DNA of 64,000 nucleotides. Origin: Carnegiea gigantea. Its lineage: Eukaryota > Streptophyta > Magnoliopsida > Caryophyllales > Cactaceae. This document shows, piece by piece, positions 60,941-64,000 of this stretch. Within the stretch, counting starts at the first letter, position 1. Each line of letters opens with the position of its first letter. The position numbers and the translations under genes are program-made. The notes beneath the pieces are model-generated. The model saw only the letters and a list, made by a program, of their open reading frames with translations. It did not search any database and had not been told where the DNA came from. The stretch is taken from assembly GCA_029747015.1 (NCBI GenBank), contig JAKOGI010000816.1, forward strand, positions 211,001 through 275,000. The letters run 5' to 3'.

Positions 60941-62262
60941 GGGCCTCTTGTTTTCGTGGGTAAATTGGATGGGTAAAAGGATGAAGTAGGTTGACGTAGG
61001 TTGAGATGCGTTGAGGTAAGTTGAAGTTGGTATTTTTTTTGAGGTGGGTTGAAATAGGTTGAAGTAAGTTGATATAGGTTAAAGTGCATTGAAATTGGTA
61101 TATTTTTTATGTGGCATGTCAAAGTGGGTTTAAATAATGACAATGTAATTAATGTCGTATCGAAATTTTGTGGAATTTTTGTTTATTTTTTTTATTTTTT
61201 ACATTTTATATTTTATTTTTATATTTTATATTTTATTTTTATTTTTTATTTTTTATTTTTTTATATTTTATATTTTACACTTTATATTTTATATTCTATT
61301 TTTTTATTTTTTTTATTTTGATTTTTTGATTTTTGATTTTTGATTTTTGATTTTTGATTTTTTTAATTTTTTTCACTTCTTATTTTTTAAATTTTAATTT
61401 TTAAATTTTATTTTTTATTTTTTATTTTATATTTTTTACTTTATATTTTCTTTCATTTTTCATTTTTTATTTTTTATTTTTTAGTTTTCATTTTTAGTTG
61501 TTGTATTTTTTATTTTTTTTTAATTTTTTAATTTTTTAATTTTTTATTTTTTCCTTGTCACTTTTTACTTTTTATTTTTATTTGTTATTTTTCTATGATT
61601 TTATTTTTTTACGTTTTTATGCTTTTATGTTTTTATTTTTTATTTCTTATTTCTTATATTTTATTTTCTAATTTTCTATTTTTTATTTTTAATTTTTAAT
61701 TTCTATTTTTCATTTTTTTATTTTTTTATTTTTTTATTTTTTATGTTTTATTTTTTTTATGTTGTTTATGTTTTATGTTTTTATTTTTTATTTCTTATTT
61801 CTTATTTTTATTTTTATTTTTATTTTTCGTTCTTATTTTCCAATTTTTTATTTTTCATTTTTCATTTTTTATTTTTTTATTTTTTGAAATTTTCTGTAAC
61901 TTTTGTTTGGAATAAAAATAAAAGATAAAAAATAAAAAATAAAAACTAAAAATAAAAACAAAAACATGAAAATAAAAACTAAAAATAAAAAATAACAACA
62001 ATAAGAAATAAGAAATAAAAAATAAAAACATAAAAAGATAAAAACATAAAATCATAGAAAATTAAAAAATAAAAATAAAAATAAAAAATAAGACATAAAA
62101 CATAAAACATAAAAAACTAAAAAACTAAAAAAATTAACAGTAAAAAATAAAAAATAAAAAATAAAAAATAAAATTAAAATTAAAATTATAAATTATAAAT
62201 AAAAAAATAAAATATAAAATAAAAATATAAAAATAAAAATATAAAAATAAAAATATAAAAAT

Positions 62263-62298
<36 letters not shown>

Positions 62299-63061
62299 AA
62301 ATGAGAAATTCAAAAAATAAAAAAATAAAAAATAAAAAATATAACCATAAAAGTAGAAAAATTAAAATTAAAAAATTAAAAATTAAAAAAAGTAAAAAGC
62401 AAAAAATTAAAATAAAAAATAAAAAATGAAAAATAAAAAGAAAAATAAAAATAAAGCACAAAACATAAAAAATAAATAAAAAATTAAAAATAGAAAATTA
62501 AAAATTAAAAATTAAAAATAAAAAATAAAAAATGAAAAATGAAAAAAGTAAAAAATACAAAATACGAAATACAAAATACAAAACAAATTTTAAGAAATAA
62601 AAAATAAAAATAAAAATTGAAAAAATTACAAAATATAAAATATAAAATATAAAATATAAAATATAAAATATAAAAATAAACAATAAAAAATAAAGAATAA
62701 AAATAAAATAAAATAAAATATAAAATATAAAATATAAAATATAAAATATACAAAATAAAAATAAAAAATAGAAAAATAGAAAATAAAAAATAAACAAAAA
62801 TAAACAAAAATTTCACAAAATTTCAATAACTTCATAAATTATCACACATTAATTATATTCTTATTATTTTAACCTACTTCAACCCACCACATAAAAAATA
62901 TGTCAACTTCAACCCACTTCAACCTACATCAACCCACTTCAACCTACTTCAACCTACTTCAATCCACCTCAAAAAAAAATACCAACTTAAACCTATCTCA
63001 ACCTATCTCAACCTACTTCACCCTTTTACCCATCCAATTTACCCATGAAAAGAATAAGCCC
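60941..63061. mobile_element. 2.1-kb palindromic Tourist-like foldback element
   Basis: Flanked by TTA (60938-60940 and 63062-63064). The left terminus GGGCCTCTTGTTTTCGTGGG and the right terminus (other strand) GGGCTTATTCTTTTCATGGG both continue with GTAAATTGGATGGGTAAAAG. The arms stay alignable for about 250 bases (AGGTTGAAGT repeats, ATTTTTTATGTGG, GAATTTTTGTTTATTTT). They then turn into simple sequence: TTTTTATTTTT words on the left (61180-61890), AAAAATAAAAA words on the right (61915-62810), switching near 61910. No coding capacity; the Phe/Tyr/Ile-rich frames across it are artefacts. Confidence 0.8.
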
Positions 63062-63064
63062 TTA

Positions 63065-63510
63065 GGCCCTGTTCTTTTCGTTGAAAAGAAATGAGTGAGA
63101 GAGTTGATTTAAGTTAACAGTGTGAAGAAGTGAATAGCATAATGTTGAATGAAGTAAGGGAAAAAGGAGTGGGAAGGAGTGAAAAGGAGTTGAATGAAGT
63201 AAGAGAGTTGATTTAAGTTACGTATTTTATTTTTTAATATAATCTTTTTATTTGTGATAATAATTATCGATGACAAACTTTTTTTTAGACTGAAAAATAT
63301 TAATCTGTGCTGATATGGGTATGAAATATTATTTCGTGGTTGTTGTTACCTCAAAAAAATTGTAATTTTTATTTTTTATAAAACAAATTGCGGATGTATT
63401 TTTTTATATATGAACCAGACCCCGCGAAAGCGAGACCCACGCTGAGAGGTGTTGTTTGTTGTTGTTGTTAACCAAATACGAACAACAAAAAAAAAAATAC
63501 ACATATTTCA
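63065..63510. other. Further element terminus and AT-rich sequence
   Basis: Starts directly after the shared TTA with GGCCCTGTTCTTTTCGTTG, another terminus of the same family, then AGTTGATTTAAGTTA and GGAGTG repeats. I find no matching right end. A short GT-rich run (gttgttgttg) lies near 63450. Confidence 0.4.
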
Positions 63511-63835
63511 GGCCCTTTTATTTTCATTGGTAAATCCAAATTTACCAATCTCAACCAACTTCAACCCACTTCAAGAACTTTAATAAAAAATACTAACTTC
63601 GATATACTTCAACCAACTTGAACCCACTTTCTATTATTTTAACTAACTTTTGCACATCATACAAAAAAAAATCAACCTATTTCAAATAACCTCAATCCAC
63701 TTCAACGTATTTCAACAAATAAATACCCCCTTCAACCGACTTTAACAAAAACATACCTACGCCAATCTACTTTTTTCAATCTCAACCAACTTCATTCATT
63801 TACCAACTCATATTTTCCAACGAAAAGAACATACT
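63511..63835. mobile_element. Tourist-like MITE, diverged copy
   Basis: Left GGCCCTTTTATTTTCATTGG, right (other strand) AGTATGTTCTTTTCGTTGG. Flanks share TTCA (63507-63510 and 63836-63839). The interior has CAACTTCAACCCAC repeats. No coding capacity. Confidence 0.6.
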
Positions 63836-64000
63836 TTCAGTATACAGAAAATAATCATCTATAATTTGTGTGAAGAATTTTCAATATTTTGTTACTAATG
63901 CACACACAAAAAATATCTGCTCAAAATACACGTACAATATATATGCACTTCCTATCACGAATTACAAACAACGTCAAAAAAATTTACACATTTCTGCATT

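Noticed and set aside
61109..62835. Many Phe/Tyr/Ile/Leu-rich frames resembling membrane proteins on both strands
   Set aside because: They are translations of TTTTTATTTTT/AAAAATAAAAA simple sequence inside a palindromic element. No start context, motif or splice structure supports a gene.

Overview
This window is nuclear DNA from a flowering plant, most likely a dicot. The genes contain introns with GT..AG borders, the proteins belong to plant families (PP2C, STIC2/YbaB, F-box/FBD, CCT-domain, MAPR, PDI-like), and the space between them is filled with plant L1-type LINEs, Copia, CACTA, hAT and Tourist-like elements. Nothing looks bacterial, organellar or viral. The species cannot be named from the sequence alone.

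Layout. 1-6.2 kb: an exon-by-exon decayed protein phosphatase 2C gene (+). 6.6-11.5 kb: a possible solo LTR and a fairly young L1 LINE with intact RT motifs. 12-16.4 kb: a G/C-rich hAT-like element, then a seven-exon gene for a plastid YbaB-family protein (STIC2-like), whose start codon is the only doubtful part. 17.3-21.2 kb: a PDI-like exon fragment joined to an internally deleted LINE that ends in a short poly(A) run.

22.1-60.2 kb is dominated by two related F-box/LRR/FBD gene types on the minus strand, here called A and B. They form three head-to-tail A-B units: unit 1 (A 22434-25662, B 27207-31492), unit 2 (truncated A' 31789-32984, decayed B2 40658-45150) and unit 3 (D, an A-type gene, 51293-54516, and C, a B-type pseudogene, 58746-60178). 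A (518 aa) and D (514 aa) have uninterrupted four-exon reading frames. B has lost its own first exon and now lies behind the first exon and half of the second exon of A', so any B protein would be a new A/B chimera. Between A' and B2 a broken Copia element has its gag reading frame split by about 1.4 kb of a CCT-domain gene with introns retained; a CACTA end follows its truncated integrase region. A frameshifted MAPR (cytochrome-b5-like) gene, a glutathione-peroxidase remnant and a third LINE lie around unit 2 and before unit 3.

60.4-63.8 kb is a nest of Tourist-like elements of one family, marked by a GTTCTTTTCG terminal motif and TTA target duplications; the same family sits in intron 1 of every A-type gene. 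One copy (60941-63061) is a 2.1-kb palindrome whose arms carry long T-rich and A-rich simple sequence.

The best-supported functional genes are STIC2-like, F-box A and F-box D, with B as a plausible chimeric gene. The other gene remnants are broken. All identifications come from reading the translated sequence and recalling family motifs; no database search was run.
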